Below are positions 11,496 through 22,397 of a stretch of DNA of 64,000 nucleotides, piece by piece (within the stretch, counting starts at the first letter, position 1; each line of letters starts with the position of its first letter). The stretch is from Corylus avellana (taxonomy: Eukaryota > Streptophyta > Magnoliopsida > Fagales > Betulaceae): NCBI RefSeq assembly GCF_901000735.1, contig NC_081551.1:7746608-7810607 (forward strand), written 5' to 3'. The notes under the pieces were generated by a model. The model was not told the origin of the DNA, did no database searches, and saw only the letters and a list, made by a program, of their open reading frames with translations. The position numbers and the translations under genes are program-made.

Positions 11496-11923
11496 GTAAG
11501 TGAATATTCTGATGCTCAGCACAATCACACGTCTCCTAGCACTACACAAGGAAACTCTAATCTGCATGTAACTACAAATGGAAGATCTCCCTGCTCGACA
11601 GCAAGGCACTTGCTGCACACATTTCATAAAGATATTACAAAAGGAAACTCTATGCTGTCATCTTGCTTAACAGTGCATCAATGCATACTCACTAAGGAAG
11701 TCAAAGACAGCAAGGATTATACGAAAAAGGAATAACATTCACACCTGCATGGAAATATATTAATCATGACATATATGGGGTAATTGTGTATTCAATGCAA
11801 TCCCAAGAATCATGGAAAATCCCTTGTATAGTTACAATCATATATGTATATAACATGAGCGTGTATCACCAAAGATATATAAAAGAAAAATATCTTTCTC
11901 CCATCTGTTTGAATTCATTTTCA
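11495..11923 (+). repeat. 3' LTR of the copia element
   Basis: It starts TGTAAGTGAATATTC directly after the polypurine tract AAAGGGGG (about 11487-11494). A TATA box TATATAAAAG lies at about 11876-11885. The right end is placed at TTTTCA, just before the hairpin array, and is uncertain. Because the matching 5' LTR lies in or beyond the gap, the TSD cannot be checked. Confidence 0.7.
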
Positions 11924-11924
11924 T

Positions 11925-12135
11925 ATCAGCGACAACAAATGTCGTCGTTGATGACTCACACATCAGCGACGACATTTGTCGTCGCTAATGATGCACATAT
12001 CAGCAACAACATTTAGCATACATTAGCGACGACAAATGTCGTCGCTGATAACACACACATTAGTGACGACATTTTTGTCGTCGCTAATGACCCACACATC
12101 AGTGTTGCTGATGATCGTCGTCGTCAACATCAAAT
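11925..12135. repeat. Tandem hairpin array, about 38-bp units
   Basis: Five to six units of the form (A)GCGACGAC-AAATGTCGTCGCT, each a short palindrome, separated by TAATGAnnCACAC-type spacers. Arms alternate AAATGTCGTCG and CATTTGTCGTCG, so the units are hairpins in themselves. Subterminal repeats of this kind bind TnpA in characterised CACTA elements; binding here is inference. Confidence 0.85.
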
Positions 12136-12694
12136 ACTTTTCTTTTTGGCCGATTAATATTTTAAATTGTTTGGTATAAATGATCTAAACATAACAATAT
12201 GTTAAAGCTTACTTAAGAACTCTTTCTAATTAAATATGTTAAAAAGTCTAAAACAGAGTTAATTACAAGTGAAGAAGTCTAAAAAATGGCCTAAAAAAAC
12301 TACATAATTGTTAAGTTTTTAAGCAAGGGCCAAAGAAGGCTTACATCAACAACAATGTTCATTGAGAAATTAAACTTCATATGTAGCTAAGCAGCAAAAA
12401 AAGGATTACAAAGAATGCTTTCTGATGTAAAAACTGATAACTTGTACGACTCATCAATACCATATGTAACTGCACGGAGAAGAAGAGCATATATTAGACA
12501 AGAAAACTCACTTAAAAACTACAAGTGTGTCGAATATAATAACCACATAGTTGGACAAATAGTTGCTACTCAAACATGAAAAAACGTAATAGAAAAAGAA
12601 TATTGTCCATCATGTATCACAGCATAGAGGAATTTCATACCATATTTGATATAGTAAATCATGGCAAGGCAAAGCAACAGGTTCCCAACCAAAC

Positions 12695-13113
12695 ATTGAA
12701 GAAATTGCGGCGCTTGAGACTTGGGACAATGAAAAGCCATATGAACAGGCTGCTAACGTTGAAGTTCCAATGATGACACGTCTGATACGATACTATGCTG
12801 GTATGTATATCAATTCATCTTCTAATTTATAGATTCTGTCTATTTTTACGAGATTTTTAAGATTTCTATATACAAAATTTCAGATTGGGCAGATAAGATT
12901 CATGGTCTCACAGCTCCAGCTGATGGACCATACCATGTGGAAACCTTGCATGAACCTATTGGTGTTGTGGGTCAGATTATTACCTGGAATTTTCCTCTTC
13001 TCATGTTTGCTTGGAAGATCGGTCCTGCATTAGCATGTGGCAACACTATTGTTCTTAAAACATCAGAGCTGACACCTTTGTCTACTCTCTTTGCAGCAAA
13101 TCTATTGCACGAG
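12695..13113 (+). pseudogene. Aldehyde dehydrogenase (ALDH2 family) two-exon fragment
   Basis: 12695-12800 encodes [20 protein letters not shown] and continues to IRYYA, then GTATGT. An 83-bp intron ends in TTTCAG, and 12884-13113 encodes [18 protein letters not shown], the motif [11 protein letters not shown] with the ALDH active-site Asn, and [14 protein letters not shown], ending LLHE before GTAAAT. This is the N-terminal NAD-binding region of plant mitochondrial/cytosolic ALDH2. The catalytic Cys region and all other exons are absent. Exon-intron borders are kept, so it was copied as DNA, not as processed RNA. It sits between the CACTA hairpin array and the transposase exons, on the opposite strand. 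Confidence 0.88.
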
Positions 13114-13189
13114 GTAAATCATGGTGAAACTTTATTGTCTTCTTTTAAGATGGTCTCTCATGAAAGTTGTTTCATTCGCCAAATTTCAT

Positions 13190-14220
13190 GAATAAAATAT
13201 GTATGTGGCCTGGACCCTGAAAAATCCCGATGCTTTACCAAGTGGTCATATCCTGAATAAAATATACCAAGTGGTCATATCCTTGTACCTAGTTAATGTC
13301 TACCCAAAATAGCCCATATTGTGGGTGTCCCAACCCCAAAGATAAAGGAAAATAACATCCAAAATCTTAATTTTGCAAGACCTCTAATACCAACATCTCC
13401 TATAAAGCCAAGATTTTGGATCAACCTAATATGATTGAATTGAGCAGCAGAATTTGGGACAATGTGTATAGTAAAGAACTTATCAACCAGGCAGTGAATT
13501 CAAGGTACATCATAACAATTTGAATCAATAATGAAGAACAAGATTTATTTGAATGGAAAAAATCTTTCCCTACATGGCACCTTAAGAAAAACCAAATCAA
13601 ATATATAAAATGTGAAGACATAAAAACAGTTTATAGTGAAATATTCCAAAAACAGAGCAACATATAAGATGTGAGTAAAATTATATTAGGAGGCATTGGT
13701 ACAAAGCGTAAAATTATTACTTTTTCTTGAGTGTCCAAAGCGTATTGGCAAGACATCATATACACTTTTTCTCTCATATACTTCTCTTTTTTCACTTATT
13801 CTATTTATGTTAACATATTATGTATATCTTTAATTTGATGGAACAAAATCATAATATATCATGCAATAGGAAAGATGGATCTTTTTGCTTGCCACTAACA
13901 CAAACATCACCAGTCTCAAGTATTATATGAGGCTTTATTAACTTTAATGAAAGGGCTCATTCATCAACCAACAAATAAAAAATGAAGGCATCATATCAAG
14001 CTATGATCCCAGACATATCATACGCACCAAGGTTCACTTTTAATGAAGATAAATTAAATTATCATATGTTTTACCATCACAACCCAATATCTAAGAAAAG
14101 TTAACCATCCCATAATGTACGACTACATGCCCTCAACGCCCTTAACGAACCAAAGTTTATAAGTGCTCTAACTTTCCAAAAGAAACATTGGAATTTTCTG
14201 CAAATTGCAAATGCATTTTT
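13190..14220. other. AT-rich interior of the CACTA remains, no gene
   Basis: No recognisable coding sequence. The only structure noted is a short direct repeat TACCAAGTGGTCATATCC at about 13237 and 13265. Confidence 0.5.
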
Positions 14221-14640
14221 TTTTCCCATTTTTTCGGTGAATAAGCACAACTTTTATGACCAAACAAAAACATTACAATCAACTCTCCTGTAAAAGCTGG
14301 ACCACAGTTGCTACAACAGCAACTCCACAAACACCAAACAACATTTCTGCACAGAAACTACAACAATAGCCGATAAACACCAGCTACCAGAACCAACTAA
14401 AAGAGCAACCAGCTCCTAAAACAGAAAAACCAAAACATACATCGAACTGCCATTCCTAAGCGCCTAAAACAAAGCAACAGAAAACACCAAAAAATACAAA
14501 TTGTCATTCCTAAGCTATACAAGAAGAGTAGCAAGCGCATTCCCATTGCAACAAAGATCACACGGAAATTGTCAAGCCAAATTTTCTTCTGTCCATAATT
14601 TGACTTCCCAAACAAATTGCTTAACAATACGTTCCTAGTT
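14221..14640 (-). mobile_element. Probable LINE 3' scrap
   Basis: On minus the stretch ends TTGTGCTTATTCACCGAAAAAA, a common form of plant LINE 3' ends, followed by an interrupted A-run (plus-strand T-run about 14216-14240). Upstream there is no clear domain. Target duplications were not found. Confidence 0.4.
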
Positions 14641-15289
14641 TCACATTCCTAACTTTTTTTTAGATAATTAATAAACCAATCTCAATAAAAGAACACAATC
14701 CTTACTAACATCCATTTGCAGTCATTGCTGATGGAAAAATAGAATTTTCTAGTTTGCACATTACAATTACCTAAAAGGAGAAACAAGCTACTGGAGTTAA
14801 TAGATACTTTAACACATCGACCAAGGAAATCAATAAAATTCTAAACTGTCTAATATATAAGGGGGAAATTGGCTACTGCACTTGTTTTTCAACACATCGA
14901 CCAAGGAAATTAAGACTCAACTAAAATCAAACTTCCATCCGAAAATCAATCATCCAAATTCCATCAAAGTAGTAAAGAAATCACAAAATGAGCAAAATTC
15001 TTACCCATTTTCATGTCTCTTTAAAGATTCCAATCAAAATGAGCAATATTCAGACCTTGTGTTCCTATAACATATAGAAAAGAAAACAAAGATGTCATCA
15101 GTAAAAAATTAGTTGTTCAGGTTCAATTAAAACATAACGAAACATATCTATCACACAACCATTTTACCTAAAACATGTGACATTAGGAGATCAAATTGGC
15201 GCTTTGATTCTTGTCTAATTTCCTCTATTTGTTCATCCCTTTTTCTATCTTTTTCCACTAACTCATTTTGCACTTCCTCTATTTATTCA

Positions 15290-16480
15290 TCTCTTTTTTC
15301 TATCTTTTTCCACCAACTCATTTTGCAGTTCCTCTATTTTTCTATTTGTTTCCTCCAACTCAAGGTTGAGTTGGGTGCCATATACTTGCGAAGAAGAGGA
15401 TGGAGTAGGTATGACAAATTTTCCCATCCCTCTAACATGGCTAGAACGTTTCCCACCAAGAGCTTGTGTAAATATTTCCTCTTCATCTACTTGTACCTCT
15501 TTGTCAGCCAACTTCTTTACCATCAAATTCTTCAAAAGCAACCAAAATCGATAGGATAGCCGTATAACAATGTGAGACAAGATATTAACAGAGAGCAGAA
15601 ATTTCAACTACTTACATATTGTTCTTCACACTACGGAGTCACAAATTTTCCGTCTTTATTTGTGTGAGAGATCTTATAAAAGTCAATTACATTGGGCTCT
15701 TCTTCATCCTCTCCTGCCTACACATAATAGACATATAATGTAATAGTATAAAATTGTTACCTCACTATGGCGATGATTAAGAAAAGATCTAGAGCCAGAT
15801 GTGTGATTGGTCTTCAACTCCGATCTATTCTTCTTATTATGTGTGGACTTGTCCTGTGACAATTTTTTACTAAATTATTACAAAATTATACTCCTTTAGA
15901 TTTATTGTCAATTTAGTTTAAAAATATTTACCTTCCAGTCTTTGTTTTCAAATGACTCGCATATCTTAAGCCACACGGGTTGTGAGATAAGCTTTGGAAC
16001 TTTTGTCTTTACGATTGTTGAGTCTTTATCACCACCGAATTTAAGAAAATGACGGTGAAATCCACGACGAAGTGTTTTATAACTATTTGATAAAGCCAAC
16101 TCAATAGATCCAATGTGGTTAGCCAGATTCTCCTCTAAAGTCCACTCAGCCTATATATTATAAATAACAATAGTCTTAGCATTTTATATTATATGTAGTA
16201 AATAACTTAACTTCAAACATTATAACTCACCAAAACACGAGCTCTTAACCATTGCCGCTCACTTGGTGGGCCACGAGTCCAAGAACTATGTTAGAGCTCG
16301 GCGTGTTCACGAACGACATGTGTCACCCTCCTACTTAAATAACTTGCATTTTTTCCTACAGGTCCTCTTGCCTTGGGAGGGATTGTTATCTCAACAGGAC
16401 GACCATTCTTAAAAAGCTAATTGAACTTAGTGGATTTATTCGGACCGCTTTTCTTCTTGTTGGACATAACAGCTGTGAGA
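15290..16480 (-). pseudogene. TnpA-like (plant En/Spm transposase) exons
   Basis: Minus-strand pieces read in order: GRPVEITIPPKARGPVGKNA and REHAEL, then a stop (about 16250-16470); LANHIGSIELALSNSYKTL and VWLKICESFENKDWK before GTAAAT (15930-16150); KNRSELKTNHTSGSRSF (about 15800-15850); EEEPNVIDFYKISHTNKDGK (15640-15720); then EIFTQALGGKRSSHVRGMGK and a Glu-rich coiled tail (15290-15560). This order matches the plant transposase (Ptta/En/Spm, Transposase_24) proteins encoded by CACTA elements. Stops occur in at least two exons, so it is dead. Confidence 0.75.
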
Positions 16481-16880
16481 CAAAATATGAAACATAGTTA
16501 GTATTTTTAATGAAGTAGTTTGTTCATAGTCTATACAATAACATAGACAAAATATGTGCACTTACAAGATGCATTGGAGGGTCCCTCAGTCATCGTCTGA
16601 CATGGTGTTGCATCAATTTCAAGAGGCACTTGTGATTCTAAACTTGCATTCTCAACTTCATCATTGAGATGCAATGGTGTAGAACGAGCCACGGACACGC
16701 GCGATCTTCCTTGATTCATGATCTTCATTGCGTACAACTGATTCCACAATAAAAACAATTAATAAGAAAATATGAAAATACAAACATATATAATAATTGA
16801 AAGATTGGTAATTAACGAGACAAACAAATATGTAGCCCATATCATCTTACCATAGAATAAATATTCATTTACAATAATAT

Positions 16881-18085
16881 TCAACACATATCATTGTCAA
16901 AGTCTGTATCAGAGTTGCAAGATAACTCCTCTTCATAAGCGAAGTCATCATTGAGGAACATGCTTTCATCATCAAGGTCTTGTTCATCATCAGAGCTTGT
17001 TTCGTGTCCCTCATTAGAGAAGTCATCATTGAGGAACATGCTTTCATCAAGGTGCACATATACTTCATCAATAGCTATTGGTTCCACATCTTCTCTACGT
17101 AACGGAGTTGAGTCTACATTGTTTCCTTGTTGCACAAGTGCATTACCCTCAACCAATTCATCATCTTCTTCCTCGTCACCAATGCCTTTGTCATCTTCTT
17201 CAATCTCTCCTTCTAAAACAGTTGGAACATTGATTATGTTGCTATTGGTCACTTTTTGCACTACTTGCCAATTAACACCCAATTTGAGATCTTTCAAGTA
17301 AAATACTTGTGAAGCTTGGCATGCTAGGATAAATGGGTCAGATGCATGCCATGTATGAGATGTATTCACACTCGTAAAGTGCTCATCTATTTGTATTCTC
17401 GTTTTATGCCCAACGTCCCACCAATCGCACTCAAATAGATATACGCGATTTCGACCATAACATAATGCCAAAATGTTTTTCAACTCACGATAGAGTTCAA
17501 TATCCTTCATGTTATACTCACCTTGAACAACTATACCACTGTTTTGGGTACATAGAATTCGTTCATAATCTTTTATATGGAATCTAACCCCATTCGCAAT
17601 ACAACCTTTGTACATTACAACTTGATGATCCGGTCCGGATGCAAGATCATATAATTGTTTGGACACATTTTCTGCATTAGGCCCACATATACGATGTCGA
17701 AACCATGTTTCGAACTCGGCTTCATGCTTATGTTGGATGTCCACAGTGCCTTCTCCTTCAATCTTGTCATAGTGTTCACTACATAAGGAATACATAAGTA
17801 TTCCTCTATATTCTCAAGTAATCATAATTAAAAAAAAAAAAAAAAAACACTATAAATCACACACTTACCGAATGTACGAAGTGATTTCGTCACAATTGTT
17901 AAGCACATACCATCGAGCCCTTGTGAGAACCTTATCTTCAAGTGTTACAAATTTTGCTCCTCCTAAAGGACGAACTCGTTGAGAGAACACAGAAAAGTCT
18001 TAACTCCTTCCCACCAGCCGCACATCACTATTCCGTTCTTCACGATTCCATTTTGTCTCAATCTCATTGAGATACATAGAGCAAA
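16881..18085 (-). pseudogene. TNPD/Tnp2 transposase C-terminus (DUF4218-DUF4216)
   Basis: The upstream exon (17876-18085) gives CSMYLNEIETKWNREERN and, after an in-frame TAA at 18000-18002, VRPLGGAKFVTLEDKVLTRA and WYVLNNCDEITSYIR before GTAAGT. The next exon (16881-17795) starts near the HYDKIEGEG segment, includes EFETWFRHRI and the DUF4216 core (FECDWWDVGHKTRIQID, ACQASQVFYLKDLKLG), and ends in a long acidic tail. This arrangement is the C-terminal half of CACTA TNPD proteins. The catalytic Transposase_21 core should lie further upstream, but the sequence enters a gap at 18086. Confidence 0.85.
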
Positions 18086-18185
18086 NNNNNNNNNNNNNNN
18101 NNNNNNNNNNNNNNNNNNNNNNNNNNNNNNNNNNNNNNNNNNNNNNNNNNNNNNNNNNNNNNNNNNNNNNNNNNNNNNNNNNNNN
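18086..18185. other. Assembly gap, 100 N
   Basis: A run of 100 N that separates the middle of a TNPD exon from the middle of a receptor kinase domain. Confidence 0.99.
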
Positions 18186-20116
18186 AATAAGCTTGGTGAA
18201 GGAGGATTCGGCGTCGTTTACAAGGCACAAGATTCCTTTTCATTGTTGCGTAGTTGTTGTTTTTTTTAAAAAATAAAAAATTGTAAGGATTCTACTTATT
18301 TAAGTACACAGAAATATAATTTTTTGCATCAAAATTAAATCTGACATTTTTCTTGCAATTTGATGTTTGGACTATATGAACTTTAAATGGCAAATTGTTA
18401 TAATTAATGACTAGTTGATATACATTTTTAGGGTATACTTCCTAATGGACAAGAAATAGTTGTAAAGAGGCTGTCAAGAACTTCTGGACAAGGAAAAGAA
18501 GAATTTAAAACTGAAGTTATATTGGTAGCCAAGCTTCAACATAGAAATCTTGTAAGGCTATTGGGATTTTGCTTACAAGGAGAAGAAAAGATAGTTGTCT
18601 ACGAATTTGTGCCCAACAAAAGCCTTGACTACTTTTTATATGGTTTGTCCCTTAAGAACATATGTCTAATTTCTTGTGTGTCATATGAAATGCAAGGATT
18701 TGACAATACATTTAAGAAAGGTTCAGCTTACAATTTGATTTTTTCTTTCCCCCAAGTAAATCGGATGCCATTTGCTTAACTAACTATTAACAAATTTATT
18801 AAGTGTAGTTGAACTAACAAGAGATAAATAGTTCATTTGAATTTTACTTTTCAATTCGATGAATAAGTTCAATATTTATATCTTACTTGAGTTGATTATT
18901 CTAACCTGAATATTGAGTTTTGATGAATATACAGTACCTGGACGTCAAAGACAACTAGATTGGTCAAGCTATTATAATATTATTGGAGGGATCGTTCAAA
19001 GGTTTCTTTATCTTCATGAAGATTCTCGACTTAGAATTATACATTATGATCTTAAAGCCAGTAACGTTTTGTTAGACGGAGATATGAATGCAAAAATTTC
19101 AGATTTTGGTATGGCAAAGATTTTTGAAGTTGATCAAACTCAAGGAAACACTAGTAGAGTTGTTGGCACATAGTAAGTTTTTAATGTTCGCCCATTTTTG
19201 CAACTAAAATGATTTTTTTTTTTTTTTAAAGAATTAAAAACATGGTTTTAGAATTAATATAGGTTAATTAATTTTTTTTATTGTACTGACAAATTAACTA
19301 CAGGTAACGGGGAAAGGTTTTTTTAAAAAAGGCAAATCTAATATACTAGAAATTCACTTTAGAGATGCATGCTTTTCACTCTAACCTTCATGACAGCATG
19401 AATGTATATGTTGATTCATGTTGTTAATTAAATATGTTATGTGCATTGCATTGTTTGCATAAGCAAGTGAGCATGACTTACTTACAATTAATATTGCCAT
19501 GTCCATGATGCTGGTTTGCAGTGGTTAAATGGTTTCACTACTTTCAGAATATGCTATGTATAGACAGTTATCTATAAAGTCTGACGTGTATAGTTTTGGT
19601 GTCTTAATTCTTGAAATTGTAAGTGGCAAAAAAGTTAGTTCTTTCTATCAATCAGATGGTAACAGAGACCTTTTGAGTTATGTGAGTAGTATGAACCAAA
19701 TATTCTGATTTTGTTTTCCTATGTTAATGCAAACATCATCACATCCATGTAATATTGTCACATTACTTGTCCAATTGGTACAGGCCTGGAAACATTAGAC
19801 GGATGGAACGCCATTGGAAGTGTTGGATCCAAATATGAGAAATTCTTACTCAAGAGATCAAGTCATCAGATGTCTCCATATTGGTGTACTCTCTATACAG
19901 GACGATCCAGCTGAAAGACCCACAATGGCATCCATAGTTCTAATGCTTAACAGTCAATCCATTTCTTTGCCATCATCACTTCCTCGACAACCAGCATATT
20001 TCCTTCATAGTCGAACGGGACAGAAGCCTTTAATGGAACAAGAGTCGGATCAATTTACAAGCAAATCAATACCATTATCTGTAAATGAAGCATCCATTAC
20101 TGAATTATGCCCTTGA
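18186..20116 (+). pseudogene. Cysteine-rich receptor-like kinase (CRK) pseudogene, kinase half
   Basis: Exon pieces give the glycine loop (KLGEGGFGVVYK, 18188), the VAIK-like segment [10 protein letters not shown] and [11 protein letters not shown] (18432-18642), the catalytic loop read as [11 protein letters not shown] where active kinases have [11 protein letters not shown] and [14 protein letters not shown] (18933-19173), [13 protein letters not shown] (19522-19680), and the C-lobe DPAERPTMASIVLMLNSQS to the stop at 20116. TAA replaces the Tyr of YGYM at 19526-19528 and TAG interrupts AWKH at 19796-19798. The first exon ends AAG-GCACAAG instead of AAG-GT. The [10 protein letters not shown] signature fits DUF26 CRKs. 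Extracellular and membrane parts lie beyond the gap or are absent. Confidence 0.88.
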
Positions 20117-20713
20117 TAGTGTGGGTAGTAAGAATTAGGATTCTCTCCAATTCAAAAGAAAGATGATGAGCCAATTACTTAAACTATATATATGAGGGTA
20201 AAATGGTCCAAACAAAAAGTGAAATTACCATTTCATCATCATAATATAAGTAACCGGTTCCTCTCCAGTTCTTTTGAACAAAAGATGATCCGGGTCTGGG
20301 TGTTAAAGGCTTTAAGAGAATTAATAAATGTTTATTAAGTCATTATACTTGAACCATGAGTTGAATATTATGAGTATTAATAAAGAATTTGAACTTTATG
20401 AAAGATAAGAGTGAATGCCAATCAAAGGCTTTGCCTATTTTGACTGGATGTCAATTCATTTTCATACAAGATAGTCAAAGGTTTGCTCCAACAAATGGTA
20501 TCAAAGTCAAGGTTATGGGTTTGACTAGTCGCAGAGCGTCATATTGATGGAATGATCGTTGAGGTGCAATAGTAGCACTCCGCTCATGCGAACAGCTCTT
20601 ATGCCTTGCAGGGTGTGATTTTGAATGCCATAAAAAGTTTTAATTTTCTTTACTTGATGCCAATTGATTTTTAGATGAGATTGTCAAAAGTCCCATCCAA
20701 CATTGAGCGGAGT
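20117..20713. other. Possible short LTR element downstream of the CRK pseudogene
   Basis: TGGTATCAAAGTCAAGGTTA at about 20498 looks like a Met-tRNA primer-binding site. The sequence before it (20435-20495) has a weak relative at 20636-20700 (TGATGCCAATTGATTTTTAG, CAAAAGTCCCATCCAACA). This could be a decayed TRIM-like element, but neither end can be fixed. Confidence 0.3.
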
Positions 20714-20888
20714 AATAAGCTTGCAATACATCACCTATTTTTTTTCTCTCTAGGTCTCTCTTCGGGTGCCTAGAGGAGAAGCATTTTTTTCTCAGATCCA
20801 TCGTGGGATTGTGAGGGCATTGCAACTATTTGGAGATTTGGCTTTATCTCAAGTTTTGACAACTCGGTTTAGATCCTTGGAAGCAAGA

Positions 20889-22397
20889 ATGGTGGACGTT
20901 CTGACTTCGAAGTGGGGTAGCTTTACTCTGACGGAAGAGGAGGACACGGTGGAGGAGGTACCGGAGGAGGAAATCGGCGACATCTCTGACAAGGGCCGGA
21001 ACTGCTTGGTGGGCAGACTAATGTCAGAACGAAGTGTAGGGAAAGAAACAATCCGAGCCAAGCTGGTGAAGGGTTGGAGACCGACAGGCCACTTGGTCTT
21101 TCGGATTCTGGGCAGGAACACATTCTTAATTGAGTTTGAACACTCATGGGATAAGACTCGGGTTCTTGAAGGGCGTCCCTGGATTTTTGAGGGCATTCTG
21201 TTTTCTGTATTGGAGTTCGACGGCATGACTCCACCAACTCAGCTACAATTCAACAGGGCCTCTTTCTGGGTCAGGATGTATGATTTGCCTTTGGGTTGCA
21301 TGGGAAAAGCAATGGGAGAGAGATTAGGCTCTCTGTTGGGGGAGGTGGAAGAGGTTGACACAAACGAGAATGGAGTTGGGTGGGGGGAATATCTAAGAGT
21401 TCGTGTGAAGCTCAATCTGCAGAGGCCTCTGCTTAGAGGTCGAAAGATCAAAATCAACGATAAGACGCATTTGATCGTATTCCAATACGAAAAGATTCCG
21501 ATGTTTTGCTTCACATGCGGAATTATTTGCCATGATGAAACTGGTTGCCCAAAACGAAATTCCAGGAAGAGTTCGGTCTATGAGCAGAAACAGGAATACG
21601 GACCTTGGATGCGTGTGCCATCTCCGAAACGTGTCTGGGAATCTGATCGTCACCGGAAGGAAAAGTGGTCAAACCCACAAGACAGCAACAGGGAAGGGAA
21701 CAGCCGAGGGTTCCGGCGAACGGAGGAGCAAACCCCAAACGAGAAAGGAAACCTTTCAGCTGGTGATTCTCAGAGCGTGAATCTGGGGGACGGTTCGCGT
21801 GAATTTCGGGAGGAATTTATGGCATCCAACGCCAGGCAAGAAATAAGGAATGAAACGGTCACTAATAAAGGCAACGGCAATTCCAGTCAACCTTCTGTTA
21901 TGGAAGGTCTTAATGATTTTGGAAGGAGGAGAGCAGAAAGTTTGGGGGTTGCAGATCTTTCTGGAAAAGGAATAAATAAGGAGGAGAGAGTTAAGAAGAA
22001 GCAAATAACTGAAGATTCCCCGCCAGCTCGCTACCCACCCGTTATGGGCGAAAGTGAGGGAGTTGCTCCTGATTTTCGGGATATTGGGGACACGTTAAGG
22101 CCAGCAGTGAACGTTGTAGGGATTGAAGAAGTCACATGCAAATTGGCACGTGGAATGTCAGTCCACGTGGAGGGCCAACCTAAGCAGGGCGTGATGAAGT
22201 GGAAAAAAAGGGCAAGGATGGGTAATAAGCCAAAAGTAATGGAGGAGGAAAAGACTGAAACACGGGTACGCAAGAAAGGTGGGGAATGGACTCCTGGTTT
22301 AGAAGAGTCACGCAGAAAGAAAGGAAAGTGGGGAGATGGGACTGAAGAGATTGCAAAATCGGCAGTGGCTGTGGAACAGCCCTGCTGGGAACCATGA
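20889..22397 (+). CDS. LINE ORF1: DUF4283/zinc-knuckle RNA-binding protein
   Basis: About 502 residues from ATG 20889; an in-frame ATG at 20766 would add 41 residues without family resemblance. The N-terminal half has the DUF4283 pattern of plant LINE and retro-gag-like proteins (LVGRLMSERSVGKETI, HLVFRILGRNTFLIEF, FWVRMYDLPLGCMG). A CCHC knuckle CFTCGIICHDETGC begins at 21507. The rest is a basic, low-complexity tail. It probably coats the element RNA and chaperones reverse transcription. It ends WEP-stop with the stop overlapping the ORF2 start as ATGA (22394-22397), which suggests coupled termination and reinitiation. The frame is open throughout. Confidence 0.85.
   Translation: MVDVLTSKWGSFTLTEEEDTVEEVPEEEIGDISDKGRNCLVGRLMSERSVGKETIRAKLVKGWRPTGHLVFRILGRNTFLIEFEHSWDKTRVLEGRPWIFEGILFSVLEFDGMTPPTQLQFNRASFWVRMYDLPLGCMGKAMGERLGSLLGEVEEVDTNENGVGWGEYLRVRVKLNLQRPLLRGRKIKINDKTHLIVFQYEKIPMFCFTCGIICHDETGCPKRNSRKSSVYEQKQEYGPWMRVPSPKRVWESDRHRKEKWSNPQDSNREGNSRGFRRTEEQTPNEKGNLSAGDSQSVNLGDGSREFREEFMASNARQEIRNETVTNKGNGNSSQPSVMEGLNDFGRRRAESLGVADLSGKGINKEERVKKKQITEDSPPARYPPVMGESEGVAPDFRDIGDTLRPAVNVVGIEEVTCKLARGMSVHVEGQPKQGVMKWKKRARMGNKPKVMEEEKTETRVRKKGGEWTPGLEESRRKKGKWGDGTEEIAKSAVAVEQPCWEP

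Larger units (their letters stand above)
11925..18085 (-). mobile_element. CACTA (En/Spm) transposon remains
   Basis: Three things point to one decayed CACTA element on minus: an array of GACGAC..GTCGTC hairpins at one side (11925-12135), typical of CACTA subterminal regions; TnpA-like exons (15290-16480); and the C-terminal exons of a TNPD/Tnp2 transposase (16881-18085). The terminal CACTA motifs are not visible: one side abuts the copia LTR, the other runs into a gap. Inside lie two ALDH exons and a LINE scrap. Confidence 0.65.

Noticed and set aside
11925..12135. CRISPR-like array of regular repeats and spacers
   Set aside because: The repeats are palindromic, spacers are near-constant, and plant CACTA transposase exons lie nearby.
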